Below, piece after piece: positions 63,635 through 64,000 of a stretch of 64,000 bases of DNA; within the stretch, counting starts at the first letter, position 1, and the number at the start of each line of letters is the position of its first letter. Both the position numbers and the translations under genes were made by a program. The notes beneath the pieces were generated by a model. That model did not search any database and was not told the origin of the DNA. It saw only the letters and a list, made by a program, of their open reading frames with translations. Source of the stretch: Dasyornis broadbenti (taxonomy: Eukaryota > Chordata > Aves > Passeriformes > Dasyornithidae); NCBI GenBank assembly GCA_013397935.1, contig VZRN01003436.1, forward strand, positions 62,001 to 126,000. Direction: 5' to 3'.

Positions 63635-64000
63635 GTATGGAAACACAGTCCCCATGCATCTTCAGCATGAACACATCCCTTGCCACCTGTCTCTGAAAAA
63701 TCTTTTATTCACCTCAGGGAGAGGGTCCACAAAGTAAGATCCAGGTATCCTTAATTTCCACTTGAGAGATGTAGGGATCTGAGTTGGCTCCTCATACCTC
63801 TTCAAACTGCTGTGCAATATGGCCACAATTTCTTCTGTGTCTTGGAGTGTTCTTTGCAAACATAAAGGGTTGAACTGGGCTTTTTTTTTTTTTTTCCCCC
63901 CAATAAAAACTAAGCTGCTGAAGCATAATTTTACAGCAAAGGGCGAGTTCTGCAGGACTTTATCCACCTTTGTCACTGTAGAGCATGAGACTTCAGCCAT
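63635..64000 (+). other. ALK: Start of the next ALK intron
   Basis: Intron sequence following donor GTATGG, with a T run followed by C's at about 63882-63901. The minus-strand open frame that covers most of it has no recognisable motif. Confidence 0.85.

Overview
The window looks like a piece of a bird nuclear genome, probably a passerine. It is AT-rich and mostly non-coding, with short, well-spaced exons bounded by consensus splice sites. It carries a CR1 3' end, the typical bird LINE, and several long terminal repeats (LTRs) that resemble songbird endogenous retrovirus families. The class and order are inferred from these repeats and were not confirmed by any search. There are no bacterial-style operons, and most open frames over 60 codons are chance frames in introns.

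The only recognisable gene is ALK (anaplastic lymphoma kinase, a receptor tyrosine kinase) on the + strand, present as an internal segment. Nine consecutive exons, 1,220 coding bases in all, join with fully consistent phases: 12418-12549, 19907-20038, 20985-21085, 31965-32134, 42885-42979, 44341-44484, 56666-56828, 61031-61181 and 63503-63634. In order they encode the end of the first MAM region with the LDL-receptor class A module, the whole second MAM domain, a variable linker, and the first part of the extracellular glycine-rich (ligand-binding) domain. The promoter, signal peptide, first MAM domain, the rest of the glycine-rich domain, the EGF-like and transmembrane segments and the kinase all lie outside the window.

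Region by region: 1-12417 is the 3' part of an upstream intron, holding an antisense LTR (about 4375-4824) and an inverted duplication (5920-6181 against 6840-7104). The interval 12418-21085 carries three exons. Bases 21086-31964 form a long intron with a GC donor, which contains an antisense LTR (24623-25318), T-rich low-complexity DNA and a 25-bp tandem duplication. The interval 31965-44484 has three more exons, the last one divergent. Bases 44485-56665 form the longest complete intron, with two antisense LTRs (50362-51104, with a perfect 5-bp target duplication, and about 51843-52467) and an antisense CR1 fragment. The interval 56666-64000 has the last three exons.

I found no RNA gene, CRISPR array, complete mobile element or credible second protein gene. 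The most useful observations are the GC-AG intron, the inverted duplication, the uniformly antisense LTRs and CR1, the divergent linker exon, and in-frame read-through after the last two exons that could give soluble ectodomains. I did not find a convincing undescribed biological system.
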